This document shows, one piece after another, positions 18,476 through 27,855 of a DNA stretch of 64,000 nt; the stretch's first letter is position 1, and each line of letters begins with the position of its first letter. The notes under the pieces were generated by a model. It did no database searches and was not told the DNA's origin. It saw only the letters and a list, made by a program, of their open reading frames with translations. This stretch comes from Asaia bogorensis_B (GTDB taxonomy: Bacteria; Pseudomonadota; Alphaproteobacteria; Acetobacterales; Acetobacteraceae): the NCBI RefSeq assembly GCF_900465315.1, contig NZ_UBIX01000009.1, one strand, 5' to 3'. The translations under genes were made by a program, and so were the position numbers.

Positions 18476-20529
18476 TGACTGATACCCCCGCCCGTGAGCA
18501 CGCCAGATTAACGGCGCTCATTGCGCGCTGGAACGACGCCTATTACCGCGACGACGCCCCTGAAGTGTCAGACGCGGAATACGACGAGACCAGAAGGGCG
18601 CTCCTTGCCCTCGAAGAAGCTCACCCTGACCTCAGGATCGAGGGCGGCATCTCGGAGCGCATTGGTGCAGCGCCGGACAACGCCTTTGGCAAGCAGCCCC
18701 ATCGCGTGCCCATGCTGTCGCTCGACAACGTCTTCAATACCGAGGAATTCGAGGCTTTCGTGGCGAAAGCCGCCCGCTTTCTCGGGCTGGATTCCAGGGC
18801 GGCCGATCAGCTTTCTTTCGTTGCCGAGCCCAAGATCGATGGCCTGTCGATCAACCTCACCTATGTAAACGGCGAATTGCTGCGCGGGACGACACGCGGA
18901 GACGGGCTGGTGGGCGAGGACGTCACCGCCAATCTGAAAACCATTGCTGACATTCCGCAAAAGCTCGAAGGAGAGTTCCCGCAGGAGGTCGAGATACGCG
19001 GCGAGATCTTCATGGCAAAGGCCGATTTCCTGTCGCTCAACGAGACGATGCAGGCACAGGGACAGAAGGTTTTCGCGAACCCGCGCAACGCTGCCGCAGG
19101 GTCACTGCGCCAGCTTGACCCCAACGTGACTGCCAGACGCCCTCTGTCGCTTTTTGCCTATGCGCAGGGCTTTTCGAGCCAACGCTGTGCCGCAACACAC
19201 TGGGACTGGCTGGAGCAGTTGAAACGTTGGGGCTTCCCGGTCAATCCGCTTTCAACACGCATCGGCCATGCCAGCGAGATCGCCGGTTATATCGCCAATC
19301 TTGCCCGCGAACGCTCATCCCTGCCCTATGACATCGATGGTGTCGTCTTCAAGCTGGATGATATCGACCTCCAGACCCGTCTCGGCTTTGCAGGCCGTGC
19401 GCCGCGCTGGGCCATCGCATGGAAATTCCCCTCCGAGCAGGCCATCACGCGACTGGAAAAAATCGAGATACAGGTCGGGCGTACAGGGGCGCTTACCCCC
19501 ACGGCCCATCTGGAGCCGGTCAATGTCGGTGGTGTCATCGTGTCACGTGCAACGCTGCATAACGAAGGCGAAATTGCGCGCAAGGATGTCCGCCCCGGCG
19601 ATCTGGTACGTGTGCAGCGCGCAGGCGATGTCATTCCGCAAATTCTCGGCCCTGTCCCCGAGGACAAGCCGCGTGGCCCGGCTTTCATCTTCCCGACGCA
19701 CTGTCCCGTCTGTGGCGCCCTGACAGAGCGCCCCGAAGGCGAGGCTGTACGACGCTGCACGGGCGGCCTGACCTGCGAGGCGCAGGTTGTCGAGCGCCTG
19801 ATTCATTTCGTCTCCCGGCCAGCATTCGATATCGACGGGCTGGGTGAACGCTCCATACGCGAGTTCCACGAGATCGGCCTGATCGACCGGCCCGGCGATA
19901 TTTTCCGCCTGCGCTACAAGGCCGACATCATCCGTGACCGTGAAGGCTGGGGCGAGGTGTCAACGCGCAATCTGCTCAATGCCATCGAGCAGCGCCGTAC
20001 CATCGCCTTCAGCCGGTTTCTCTTCGGGCTGGGCATACGGCGTATCGGCGAGCGCAATGCCCAGCTTCTGGCACGCCATTACCAGACCTATGAAGCCTGG
20101 TTCGACTCCATGCGCGCTGCCGCCATGGTCGGTTCTGACGACCGCCTTGCCCTGGGCAGCATCATGGGTATCGGCCAGAGCATCGTGGCCGATCTCCTCG
20201 CTTTTTTTGCCGAGCCGCATAATGTGGAGGCGCTGGCTGATCTGCGGGCGCAACTTACAATCGAGCCGGAATCCCGCCCCGAGGAAGGCCCGCTTTCGGG
20301 CAAGACCATCGTGTTTACCGGCACCCTGCACACCATGACCCGCCCTGAAGCGAAGGCCATTGCCGAGCGTCTGGGCGCGCAGGTGAGCGATTCCGTGTCG
20401 AAAAAAACCGGATTGGTGGTGCTGGGTGAAAAAGCCGGATCCAAGGCAAAGAAAGCTGCCGAGCTTGGGCTTGAGACCTGCGACGAGGCTGGCTGGCGCG
20501 CAATCGCCGGGTTGCCGCCAGCCGGTTAA
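18475..20529 (+). CDS. ligA: NAD+-dependent DNA ligase LigA
   Basis: Seals nicks in replication and repair using NAD+. 684 aa. The adenylation lysine is in AEPKIDGLSINLTY near residue 120; the OB fold follows, then the four-cysteine zinc finger (CPVC ... C ... C between residues about 410-435), HhH repeats and a C-terminal BRCT domain (GKTIVFTGTLHTMTR, KAKKAAELG). The ATG shares one base with the recN stop; a GTG three bases earlier is also possible. Two DNA-repair genes are thus coupled. Confidence 0.97.
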   Translation: MTDTPAREHARLTALIARWNDAYYRDDAPEVSDAEYDETRRALLALEEAHPDLRIEGGISERIGAAPDNAFGKQPHRVPMLSLDNVFNTEEFEAFVAKAARFLGLDSRAADQLSFVAEPKIDGLSINLTYVNGELLRGTTRGDGLVGEDVTANLKTIADIPQKLEGEFPQEVEIRGEIFMAKADFLSLNETMQAQGQKVFANPRNAAAGSLRQLDPNVTARRPLSLFAYAQGFSSQRCAATHWDWLEQLKRWGFPVNPLSTRIGHASEIAGYIANLARERSSLPYDIDGVVFKLDDIDLQTRLGFAGRAPRWAIAWKFPSEQAITRLEKIEIQVGRTGALTPTAHLEPVNVGGVIVSRATLHNEGEIARKDVRPGDLVRVQRAGDVIPQILGPVPEDKPRGPAFIFPTHCPVCGALTERPEGEAVRRCTGGLTCEAQVVERLIHFVSRPAFDIDGLGERSIREFHEIGLIDRPGDIFRLRYKADIIRDREGWGEVSTRNLLNAIEQRRTIAFSRFLFGLGIRRIGERNAQLLARHYQTYEAWFDSMRAAAMVGSDDRLALGSIMGIGQSIVADLLAFFAEPHNVEALADLRAQLTIEPESRPEEGPLSGKTIVFTGTLHTMTRPEAKAIAERLGAQVSDSVSKKTGLVVLGEKAGSKAKKAAELGLETCDEAGWRAIAGLPPAG

Positions 20530-20613
20530 GGGCGGATACTGTGCCATGAGCCAACAAAAGCACGAAAACAGGCTCTTCTTTTTCCAGCCCATTCAGAATG
20601 AGGAGTCAGGCAC

Positions 20614-21945
20614 ATGATGCTGCTGCTTCTGGGCCTCGCGGCCATGGTGGCAGCGATTGCCGTCTCGATCCTGATATCACTCTCCGAGATCTCCTTTGCC
20701 GCAGCGCGTGACATTCGCCTGCGTGCGCTGGCCGATCAGGGTGACGCCCGTGCGGCGGCTTTCCTCAAGCTGCGGCGTAATAGCGGGCAGGTCATCACCG
20801 TCCTGCAAATCTGCCTCAATGCCGTAGGCGTTCTTGGCGGTGTCATATCCAGTGAGCTTCTCACACCGGCCTTCAGCACGGCCCTCATCGAAGCCGGGTT
20901 GACACCAGGTGTCGCCACCAAGACGGCTGCGACGCTGGCCTTTGTGATCGTGACGGGCCTGTTTGTCCTGTTTGCCGATCTGCTGCCAAAACGTATCGCC
21001 CTGAACAATCCGGACCGTGTGGCTCTGCGTGTTGGCTGGTTCCTTACCGGCGCGCTGAGGGTGCTCTACCCCGCTGTCTGGATTTTCTCGGTGATTTCAG
21101 ACTGGCTGCTCACCCTGTTGCGCATCCCGGCAGCCTCTGCTGTCGAGCCCGTCACGCCTGAGGATCTGAACGCCATGCTGGCCGCAGGTACGGCATCCGG
21201 CGTGTTGCAGGAGAAAGAGCATCAGCTGATCCAGAACGTTCTGGCGCTGCAGGATCGCTCTGTCACCTCTGCCATGACCCCGCGAGACGAGATCGTTTTT
21301 CTCGACGTACAGGAGAGCCTTGAATCCCAGCGCGACAAGGTGCGTATCCGACCCTACTCGCGCTATCCGCTCTGCGATGGCGGCCTCGATCACGTGATTG
21401 GCTCGATCCGCGCCGAGGACGTTCTGGTGGCGGTCGTGGATGAGGTGCCGGCCTACACCGATCCAAGCCAGCCTATTACCAACCAGATTTTCCGGATGCG
21501 TCGTGACACACTTTCGCTGCCCGACACGCTGAATTTGTGGGACACATTGGCGCAATTTGACTCGCATGGTGCAGGCTTTGCGCTGATCGTGAATGAATAC
21601 GGTCTGGTAGTCGGTCTTATCACCTTCAAGGACATCATGGGCGCGCTCATGGATGGACTGGCAAGCCCGTTCGAGGAACAGGCCATTGTACGACGCGACG
21701 CAAATTCGTGGCTTATCGACGGCGCGGCTCCCATTGGAGACGTGTTCCGTGAGCTCGATATCAACCTCGACGCCGAGCGCGATCTGTTTCACACAATTGG
21801 TGGTTTCGTCATGCACCGACTGCGCCGCATGGCGCGCAAGGCCGACCGGGTTGAGGCTGCGGGATACCGCTTCGAGGTCGTCGATGTGGATGGTTTCCGC
21901 ATCAACCAGCTTCTCGTTTCCCGTATGGCACAGGGTGACGCGTAA
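20614..21945 (+). CDS. CNNM/DUF21 and CBS-domain membrane protein (CorC/HlyC family)
   Basis: 443 aa. N-terminal DUF21 region with four hydrophobic helices (residues about 1-150), then a CBS pair (SVTSAMTPRDEIVFLDV; ALIVNEYGLVVGLITFKDIM) and a C-terminal CorC_HlyC-type domain. Family members are linked to Mg2+/Co2+ efflux or, in older annotation, called hemolysins. The start has RBS GAGGAG eight bases upstream. About 84 bases after ligA, likely its own unit or readthrough. Exact substrate not determinable. Confidence 0.85.
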   Translation: MMLLLLGLAAMVAAIAVSILISLSEISFAAARDIRLRALADQGDARAAAFLKLRRNSGQVITVLQICLNAVGVLGGVISSELLTPAFSTALIEAGLTPGVATKTAATLAFVIVTGLFVLFADLLPKRIALNNPDRVALRVGWFLTGALRVLYPAVWIFSVISDWLLTLLRIPAASAVEPVTPEDLNAMLAAGTASGVLQEKEHQLIQNVLALQDRSVTSAMTPRDEIVFLDVQESLESQRDKVRIRPYSRYPLCDGGLDHVIGSIRAEDVLVAVVDEVPAYTDPSQPITNQIFRMRRDTLSLPDTLNLWDTLAQFDSHGAGFALIVNEYGLVVGLITFKDIMGALMDGLASPFEEQAIVRRDANSWLIDGAAPIGDVFRELDINLDAERDLFHTIGGFVMHRLRRMARKADRVEAAGYRFEVVDVDGFRINQLLVSRMAQGDA

Positions 21946-22337
21946 GCACCCTTTTCACGGATAGCCACACCGGGTGTCGGGGGTACCCGTGATATCAGGA
22001 GACAATCCGAAACGGCGGCAATCGAATGCCTCCTGACGCTTCGAGCAAGCTGGAGCGTCTCCGGAGACCCGCCTCCGGGTGATCCCCCCGGCTTGTCGCC
22101 GGCTTGTCCGCGTCACGGCGTCTCTCCTGACATCGCCAGACGTCATGGCGGCTTTCGCTCACAGGGCTGCCTATCGATATCTCTCCAAAAGCACAAACGG
22201 CCGCCCGCAACGGGGGCACCATTACAGACCCGTATCTGACAAAGGATTTCCCGGTCTGCATCAGGCCCCTGTGTGCTTGACCTTCTGAGCCTACGGGGCG
22301 TTCCTGTTGCGCGCGTCAGATTTCGGGTTGGAGGCAC
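21946..22337 (+). other. 392-base intergenic region upstream of efflux module
   Basis: No supportable gene. TCACGG (21955-21960) pairs with CCGTGA (21987-21992) around an inner self-complementary ACACCGGGTGT, a possible terminator for the CNNM gene without a T-run. Further on there is a near-adjacent direct repeat of CCGGCTTGTC and a small ACCCG/CGGGT hairpin. This is a plausible leader or regulatory region of the FUSC operon, but no regulator gene lies beside it. Confidence 0.4.
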
Positions 22338-24389
22338 ATGTCAGAGGGGGTGGAAACACGCATACGCTGGTGGCCCGTCCCCGCCGATCTGCCCAACCCA
22401 CCCTTCCCGCCCGGCTGGATCGGTTTTTCCCTGCGCAGCTGGGCGGCAGTCTGCCTCGCCCTTGCCACCGCCTTCTGGGCGCAGCTCGACTCCCCCGCTG
22501 GCGCCGCCGTCACCGTCATGATCATTACCCAGCCCCTGCGCGGACAGGCCCTCTCCAAGGCGCTCTACCGGCTGGTTGGCACGGCCCTTGGTGTGGGGGC
22601 TTCAATCCTGCTCATCGCCTGTTTCAGCCAGGATCGCGGCATGATGCTGGGTGGATGCGCGCTGTGGCTGGCAGGCTGCACCTATATCGGGTCGCTTGAA
22701 CGCCATTTCCGTTCCTATGGCGCGCTGCTCGCCGGTTACACGATCGCTCTGGTCGCCATCAACGTAATCGACACACCGCAGAATGTGTTTGACGTCGCCC
22801 TTTCCCGCGCAAGCTGTGTCGCAATCGGCATCGCCTCTGTGGCCTTCATCAACATGCTCACCGGATCGCCAAAGGCGTGGCAGAAACTGGCGGATAGTCT
22901 CGAGGCCAAGGCGGGTCAGATCCGGGCTTTCGGACGCGACGCCATGCGAGGCGATTCCGTGCCAGATGCGATGGAGACCACCGCCATCGCAGGCGAGATT
23001 CTTTCGCTCTCGGCCCAGATTACCTATGCCCGTACCGAGATCGACCGCTCAACGCGGCGTAGCGCCGGGGCGCGCCTCGCGATCATCGGCATGCTCACAG
23101 TCCTCGGCTCAGGACGGGCCATCGCCCATATCCTGCGTCACAAGAGTGTCTCGGCTCTCGCGCATCGTCACGTGCTGGCATGGCACGAGTTACGTGAGGA
23201 CAATAGCGACCGTTACGAGACGGTTGGCTCCCTGATGGACGCCATGCAGGCCGAAGCACCGGATTATCACCCCGACGCCCATGATGCGCATTTTCTGGAG
23301 CGCAGCGCCGTCATGCTGAGCAACCGGCTTCATATCGCGACGGGCATCGATACGCTGCAGCACGCCACCCCTGCAGGGAACGCGCTCAAACTGGCACAGC
23401 TTGGCCAGCATGCCGATCATGTCGCCGCTTTCATCAACGCGCTACGGGTCTTGCTGGGGTTTTCGATCACCGCCGGGCTCTGCATCGCCAGCGATCAGCC
23501 TGCCTCAATGGCGGCTCTGTCACAGGCCGCGCTGATCTTGACTCTGGCGTCCACCGCGCTCGACACCTCCCAATTCGGCATGGGGGCAATACTCGGCCTC
23601 TCATTGGCCGTGGCTGTGGCCATCGTCATGAATTATTTCGTGCTTCCGCATATCGCTGCTTTCGGTGCACTGGCCCTGGTCTTTCTGCCCCACACGATCT
23701 TTGCCTGCGTCATGCTGATGAACGCCCGCACAAGCGCCATCGGGTTCAATTACGGGGCGTTTTTCCCCATCATCCTCGGTCTGAGCAATCATCAGGATTA
23801 CGATCCGCTCGCCTTCATCTCGCGCAATATTTTCTATCTGATCTCGGGTGTCGTTGCCTTCGTCATTCTGGTCCTGCTTTTCCCTCCCACGCCCAAAAGC
23901 CGGCGTTTTCGTATCGCTGCCTCAATCGGTCAGGATCTCGAGGCCCAGCTGCATGGAAACGGGAAGCCAGCCGGGGCGCGTTTGCTCAGTCTCAAATATG
24001 ACAGGCTCGCGCAATTGCTGACCTGGACAAAACGCATGGACGCGCATCGCCGCGTCAACCGCCATGTCTTCAATCGCCTCGTCATGCTGGAGGACCTCGC
24101 CACCACGCTGGCGCGGGTGCGTCACTATCTGGATGAGGCTGCGGCCTCGCCGTGCCTGCGCCTTCTCGCCACTGAGGCACATGGGCTGATCAACACCGCT
24201 TCGTTTCCCACCCTTGGTCATGCTCTGCCACAAATCAGCAACCGCTTTCTCGATATCGCACGCACGGCGCGCGACCATGAGCGCAATCTGGCCGTGCTCT
24301 GCGCGGGCAGTCTTGAGGCTGTGCGGTCCACACTTGAGGATAATCGCTCGACCTTGCGCCATTTCGGCCTGGGGCGTCGGCGATGGTAG
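22338..24389 (+). CDS. FUSC-family (fusaric acid/aromatic acid) efflux inner-membrane protein
   Basis: 683 aa. Two blocks of hydrophobic helices (residues about 30-170 and 365-530), each followed by a soluble region, as in AaeB/FusC. The motif SPAGAAVTVMIITQPLRGQA in the first block is typical. This family exports aromatic carboxylic acids across the inner membrane with an HlyD-type adaptor. GGAGG precedes the ATG. Downstream genes for DUF1656 and HlyD proteins are the standard partners, so a three-gene exporter is likely; the substrate is unknown. Confidence 0.88.
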   Translation: MSEGVETRIRWWPVPADLPNPPFPPGWIGFSLRSWAAVCLALATAFWAQLDSPAGAAVTVMIITQPLRGQALSKALYRLVGTALGVGASILLIACFSQDRGMMLGGCALWLAGCTYIGSLERHFRSYGALLAGYTIALVAINVIDTPQNVFDVALSRASCVAIGIASVAFINMLTGSPKAWQKLADSLEAKAGQIRAFGRDAMRGDSVPDAMETTAIAGEILSLSAQITYARTEIDRSTRRSAGARLAIIGMLTVLGSGRAIAHILRHKSVSALAHRHVLAWHELREDNSDRYETVGSLMDAMQAEAPDYHPDAHDAHFLERSAVMLSNRLHIATGIDTLQHATPAGNALKLAQLGQHADHVAAFINALRVLLGFSITAGLCIASDQPASMAALSQAALILTLASTALDTSQFGMGAILGLSLAVAVAIVMNYFVLPHIAAFGALALVFLPHTIFACVMLMNARTSAIGFNYGAFFPIILGLSNHQDYDPLAFISRNIFYLISGVVAFVILVLLFPPTPKSRRFRIAASIGQDLEAQLHGNGKPAGARLLSLKYDRLAQLLTWTKRMDAHRRVNRHVFNRLVMLEDLATTLARVRHYLDEAAASPCLRLLATEAHGLINTASFPTLGHALPQISNRFLDIARTARDHERNLAVLCAGSLEAVRSTLEDNRSTLRHFGLGRRRW

Positions 24390-24422
24390 GCGGGATTTCC
24401 ACACGCAACACGGGTGATGGGT

Positions 24423-24617
24423 ATGAGTGAAGTCATCGACCTCGAAGGCGTTCTCGTCTCGGCCTTTGTCGCCAATCTGTTTCTCGCTCTCCTCACGCTG
24501 GCCATTGTGCGCTGGTGCTTCGGCCGTCTCAATCTGTGGCGTTTTTTCTGGAATCCGCCACTCGCGCAATTCGGCCTGCTTGTCTGTCTGCTTGGCCTTT
24601 ATACCTGGCTTTTGTGA
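24423..24617 (+). CDS. DUF1656 small membrane protein (AaeX-like)
   Basis: 64 aa from the ATG at 24423 (GTG/ATG starts up to nine bases earlier are possible). Two hydrophobic helices separated by a basic loop: SEVIDLEGVLVSAFVANLF at the N-terminus, then LWRFFWNPPLAQFGLLV. The position between a FUSC transporter and an HlyD adaptor is exactly that of AaeX. The function of DUF1656 in the efflux complex is not established. Confidence 0.85.
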   Translation: MSEVIDLEGVLVSAFVANLFLALLTLAIVRWCFGRLNLWRFFWNPPLAQFGLLVCLLGLYTWLL

Positions 24618-24630
24618 AGGTAATCCGCTC

Positions 24631-25578
24631 GTGCTCGCTCGCGCCTCCCGCCTGATCCGGTGGTTCATCACCCTGTCGATCCTTGTGGTCGCCGGGATCG
24701 TTATCGTGATCCTGTGGGATTACTATACCGCAGCCCCCTGGACCCGTAACGGACAGGTCCGCGCGCAGGTCGTGAACATGGCGCCGCGTGTTTCAGGCGA
24801 AATTATCGAAGTTCGGGTGCAGGACAACGAATTCGTGCATCGGGGCGACGTGCTCTATGTCATCGATCCCTTCGACTTCAAGGTGCGTGTCGCCTCGGCC
24901 GAAGCCAATCTGGCCGAGCGCAAGGCCGATCTTGATTTCAGGAATTCGCAGTTCCAGCGGCGTCGGATCATCCCGGGGGTTGCTGTATCGGGCGAGGAAA
25001 AACAGCAATATGCCGCCGCCGCCGCTCAAGCCCGTGCCCAGTATGATGCCGCTCAGGCAGCCCTCAGACAGGCCCGCATCGATCTGGAGCGGACGATCGT
25101 GCACAGTTCGATCGATGGCTACGTGACAAACTTGCTCATGCGGCCCGGCGATTTTGCCACAGCCGGCCATGTGAATATCCAGATCATCGATTCTGCCTCC
25201 TACTGGGTGGATGGCTATTTCGAGGAGACCAAGGTCCATAATATCGAGATTGGCGACCCCGTCCGGATGGATCTCATGGGCGGCCATCATCCTGTTTTCG
25301 GCCATGTCGAGAGCATTACCCGCGGCATTTCAAGCATGAATGCCTCGACTGCAACTCAGGGCCTGCCGTCGGTGGACCCGGTCTATACATGGGTAAGGCT
25401 CGCACAGCGTATTCCGGTGCGTATCCATATCGACAAACTCCCGCCAGACCTGCATCTGGCAGCGGGCATGACGGCCACCGTCACGATTGTCTCCGAAAAC
25501 GGCCACAGGCGGCACATGTCCACAAAGGACGCGCTTCATCATTTCGGAGACGACATGCGTCATGTTATCGGCCATTAG
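24631..25578 (+). CDS. HlyD-family periplasmic adaptor of the FUSC exporter
   Basis: Membrane-fusion protein. The GTG at 24631 gives 315 aa with an N-terminal anchor (ARASRLIRWFITLSILVV) and then the lipoyl/biotinyl half-motif APRVSGEIIEVRVQDNEFV. A helical hairpin (residues about 75-135) and YVTNLLMRPGDFATAG follow. The open frame extends 68 codons upstream but overlaps the DUF1656 gene in another frame and is not protein-like. With the two genes before it, it should form an inner-membrane to outer-membrane efflux path; no outer-membrane factor gene is adjacent. Confidence 0.87.
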   Translation: MLARASRLIRWFITLSILVVAGIVIVILWDYYTAAPWTRNGQVRAQVVNMAPRVSGEIIEVRVQDNEFVHRGDVLYVIDPFDFKVRVASAEANLAERKADLDFRNSQFQRRRIIPGVAVSGEEKQQYAAAAAQARAQYDAAQAALRQARIDLERTIVHSSIDGYVTNLLMRPGDFATAGHVNIQIIDSASYWVDGYFEETKVHNIEIGDPVRMDLMGGHHPVFGHVESITRGISSMNASTATQGLPSVDPVYTWVRLAQRIPVRIHIDKLPPDLHLAAGMTATVTIVSENGHRRHMSTKDALHHFGDDMRHVIGH

Positions 25579-25642
25579 GAAAGCGGAATGATGCGATGGC
25601 ACGCAGGCGCCTAGCCTTCTGGAGAAACAGGGAGCCACCGGA

Positions 25643-26200
25643 ATGACCATGCGAAAAGCCCTCCTCCTGATTGACGTACAGAACGATTTTCTACCCGGCG
25701 GCGCACTCGGCGTGCCCAATGGCGATGCGATTTTCCCGGCAATCGACACGCTTCTGTCTCTTGATTTTGCAGCCGTTATCGCCAGCCGGGACTGGCACCC
25801 GCCTGAACACTGCTCTTTCACGCCCTATGGCGGTCCCTGGCCCGTTCACTGCGTAGCAGGCACGAGAGGGGCCGATTTTTCTCCCCGCCTGAACCAGAGC
25901 CGACTCAGCCATATCGTCCATAAGGGGCTGGATATCGCTTGTGATTCCTACTCGGCCTTTTTCGATAACGATCAGGTCCACGCCACCGGGCTGGAAGGCC
26001 TCCTGCGCGGGCTCGATATCGGGCATGTCACGCTTTGCGGCCTAGCGCTCGATTACTGTGTTGCCGCTACGGCCCGGGATGCGCAACGGCTTGGCTTCGC
26101 AACTGATATCGCGCTCCCTGCCTGTCGCGGCATTGCCCCTGATCCTGCTTCCTGCCTAACAGAACTGCGCATGCTTGGCGTAAACCTCATCGAGGCCTGA
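25643..26200 (+). CDS. pncA: Nicotinamidase (PncA-type isochorismatase fold)
   Basis: Deamidates nicotinamide to nicotinate for NAD salvage. 185 aa, slightly short for the family. The catalytic triad can be placed: Asp in LLIDVQNDFLPGGAL, Lys in VHKGLD, and Cys in GLALDYCVAATARDA. Metal-site residues occur in SRDWHPPEHCSF, and PVHCVAGTRGADF is characteristic. A second ATG six bases in is possible. It stands alone between the efflux module and the PepSY gene. Confidence 0.9.
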   Translation: MTMRKALLLIDVQNDFLPGGALGVPNGDAIFPAIDTLLSLDFAAVIASRDWHPPEHCSFTPYGGPWPVHCVAGTRGADFSPRLNQSRLSHIVHKGLDIACDSYSAFFDNDQVHATGLEGLLRGLDIGHVTLCGLALDYCVAATARDAQRLGFATDIALPACRGIAPDPASCLTELRMLGVNLIEA

Positions 26201-26325
26201 GCAGGCGGTATTGATGCAGCGCCGCACGACACAGGCGTCTTGTCAGGGCGATCACGAGGCGGCAGGTAAAAGTCGCCTCCCTCTGCTTTTATCCGGATCA
26301 ACCATGCGCCCGCGCCTCCTTCATC

Positions 26326-27840
26326 ATGACTGACCGCGCGAAGCCGTGGCGCAAAAAAGCCGTTCGAGCGGCGTTTCTGATTCATCGCTGGCTGGGTATT
26401 GGCCTTGGCGCGCTGATGCTTCTCTGGTGCCTGTCCGGGATGGTCATGCTCTGGAAACCCTGGCCCCAGCCAGACGAGCAGCTTGCCAGACTGGCACATG
26501 AGCCTCTCCGGTTCGATCGCCCTCCTGTGCTTCCGGATCTGCATGGTTCCTATCGGCAGTTCCGGCTCGTTATGGCCGGATCTGTCCCGGTTTTGCAGGT
26601 CATGGGCGACAAGGCAGAAAGCCGGAATTATGACCTGCGCACAGGCCAGATTCTGGGCCGTGAGAATATTTATTCCGACCCTGCCGCTCTGGCGGAGGTC
26701 GCTGGCCGCTATGCTGCGCTGGAGGGCGAAACCGCCCCACCCGTTTTCAGGGGGCTACGCCGCGTGGATCAATGGATCCTGAATACCAAGGGCCATGATG
26801 CAGGGTTCTATCGCTTCGATTTCGACAGCCCGCGCCACACGATCCTCTATCTCTCTCCGCTGACGGGCGATGTCGTGCAGGCCACCACCCGCAAGACACG
26901 GTTCTGGTCATGGCTCGGCGCTATCCCCCACTGGCTGTATTTTTCACAACTGCGCCGTTACCCCGTCATCTGGTCTGAAACACTCATTATTTTGTCAGGC
27001 CTTGGCGTCACCCTGACCACGCTTGGACTCTGGATCGGTCTGCGCCGCTTCCGGGTCGGGCGTCGTCTTTCACCCTATCGCGGCGCGCATCTCATTCATC
27101 ATGCTGCCGGGTCGGTCTTCGGGCTCTTCCTCCTGTCATGGATCCTGACCGGGTTTCTCACCATGAACCCGGCGGGGCTGATGGCTCACAAGCCCTCCCC
27201 CCTCTGGATGTCCCAGTGGCGCGGCACGCTGCCCGCCTCGGCACTGACGCAGACACTTGCAGCACTCACCCGCGTACCCGACCGGCCGTTTCGCGACATT
27301 GTTGTCCTACCCGGCGTGCATGGAACGAGACTTGCGGTGACAGACGCAAATGGTACCCCGCAGCGGCTGGATTTGACATTCGCGCCCTCACCCCTGACCG
27401 TGCAGGAACTGGTCGATACAATGGCCCAGACGGACACAAGGGCTGAAGTGACGCTCTTGCAGAACGATGATGCCTATTATTTCTCGACGCGTCACAAACG
27501 CCGTGTCTTTCCGATTTTTCGTCTCATCGGAAAAGACAGGGCAAGACTCTATCTCGATGCCCGGTCCGGCGAGGCGCTGCTACGTATCGACACATCAGAA
27601 AAAGGCTCACGCTGGGTCATCTATGGTCCCCATGATCTCGATTTCTTTTCTTGGCTCCGTCAGCCAGACGCACGGCTCTGGATCATTCTGCCCCTGCTTG
27701 GCGGTGTCAGCCTGATATGCCTTTCTGGCCTGTGGATCGGCGTGAAGCGCTGCCGGCATCGACGCCACAGCCCGGCGAGGCTTGACCATGCAACACGTAA
27801 CAGATCAGGAAGAAAACCACGCCGCCATGCAAGATCGTGA
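26326..27840 (+). CDS. PepSY-associated transmembrane protein
   Basis: 504 aa. The first helix (residues about 18-40) is preceded by the family pattern AAFLIHRWLGIGLG. Other helices lie near residues 190-240, 265-290 and 445-470, with PepSY-like soluble domains between (TRAEVTLLQNDDAYYFSTRH, ARLYLDARSGEALLRID). Such proteins are often linked to siderophore or metal uptake, or act as ferric reductases, but no receptor gene is adjacent here. EamA gene follows after 15 bases, probably co-transcribed. Confidence 0.75.
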   Translation: MTDRAKPWRKKAVRAAFLIHRWLGIGLGALMLLWCLSGMVMLWKPWPQPDEQLARLAHEPLRFDRPPVLPDLHGSYRQFRLVMAGSVPVLQVMGDKAESRNYDLRTGQILGRENIYSDPAALAEVAGRYAALEGETAPPVFRGLRRVDQWILNTKGHDAGFYRFDFDSPRHTILYLSPLTGDVVQATTRKTRFWSWLGAIPHWLYFSQLRRYPVIWSETLIILSGLGVTLTTLGLWIGLRRFRVGRRLSPYRGAHLIHHAAGSVFGLFLLSWILTGFLTMNPAGLMAHKPSPLWMSQWRGTLPASALTQTLAALTRVPDRPFRDIVVLPGVHGTRLAVTDANGTPQRLDLTFAPSPLTVQELVDTMAQTDTRAEVTLLQNDDAYYFSTRHKRRVFPIFRLIGKDRARLYLDARSGEALLRIDTSEKGSRWVIYGPHDLDFFSWLRQPDARLWIILPLLGGVSLICLSGLWIGVKRCRHRRHSPARLDHATRNRSGRKPRRHARS

Positions 27841-27855
27841 TGCAAGAGAGCCAGG

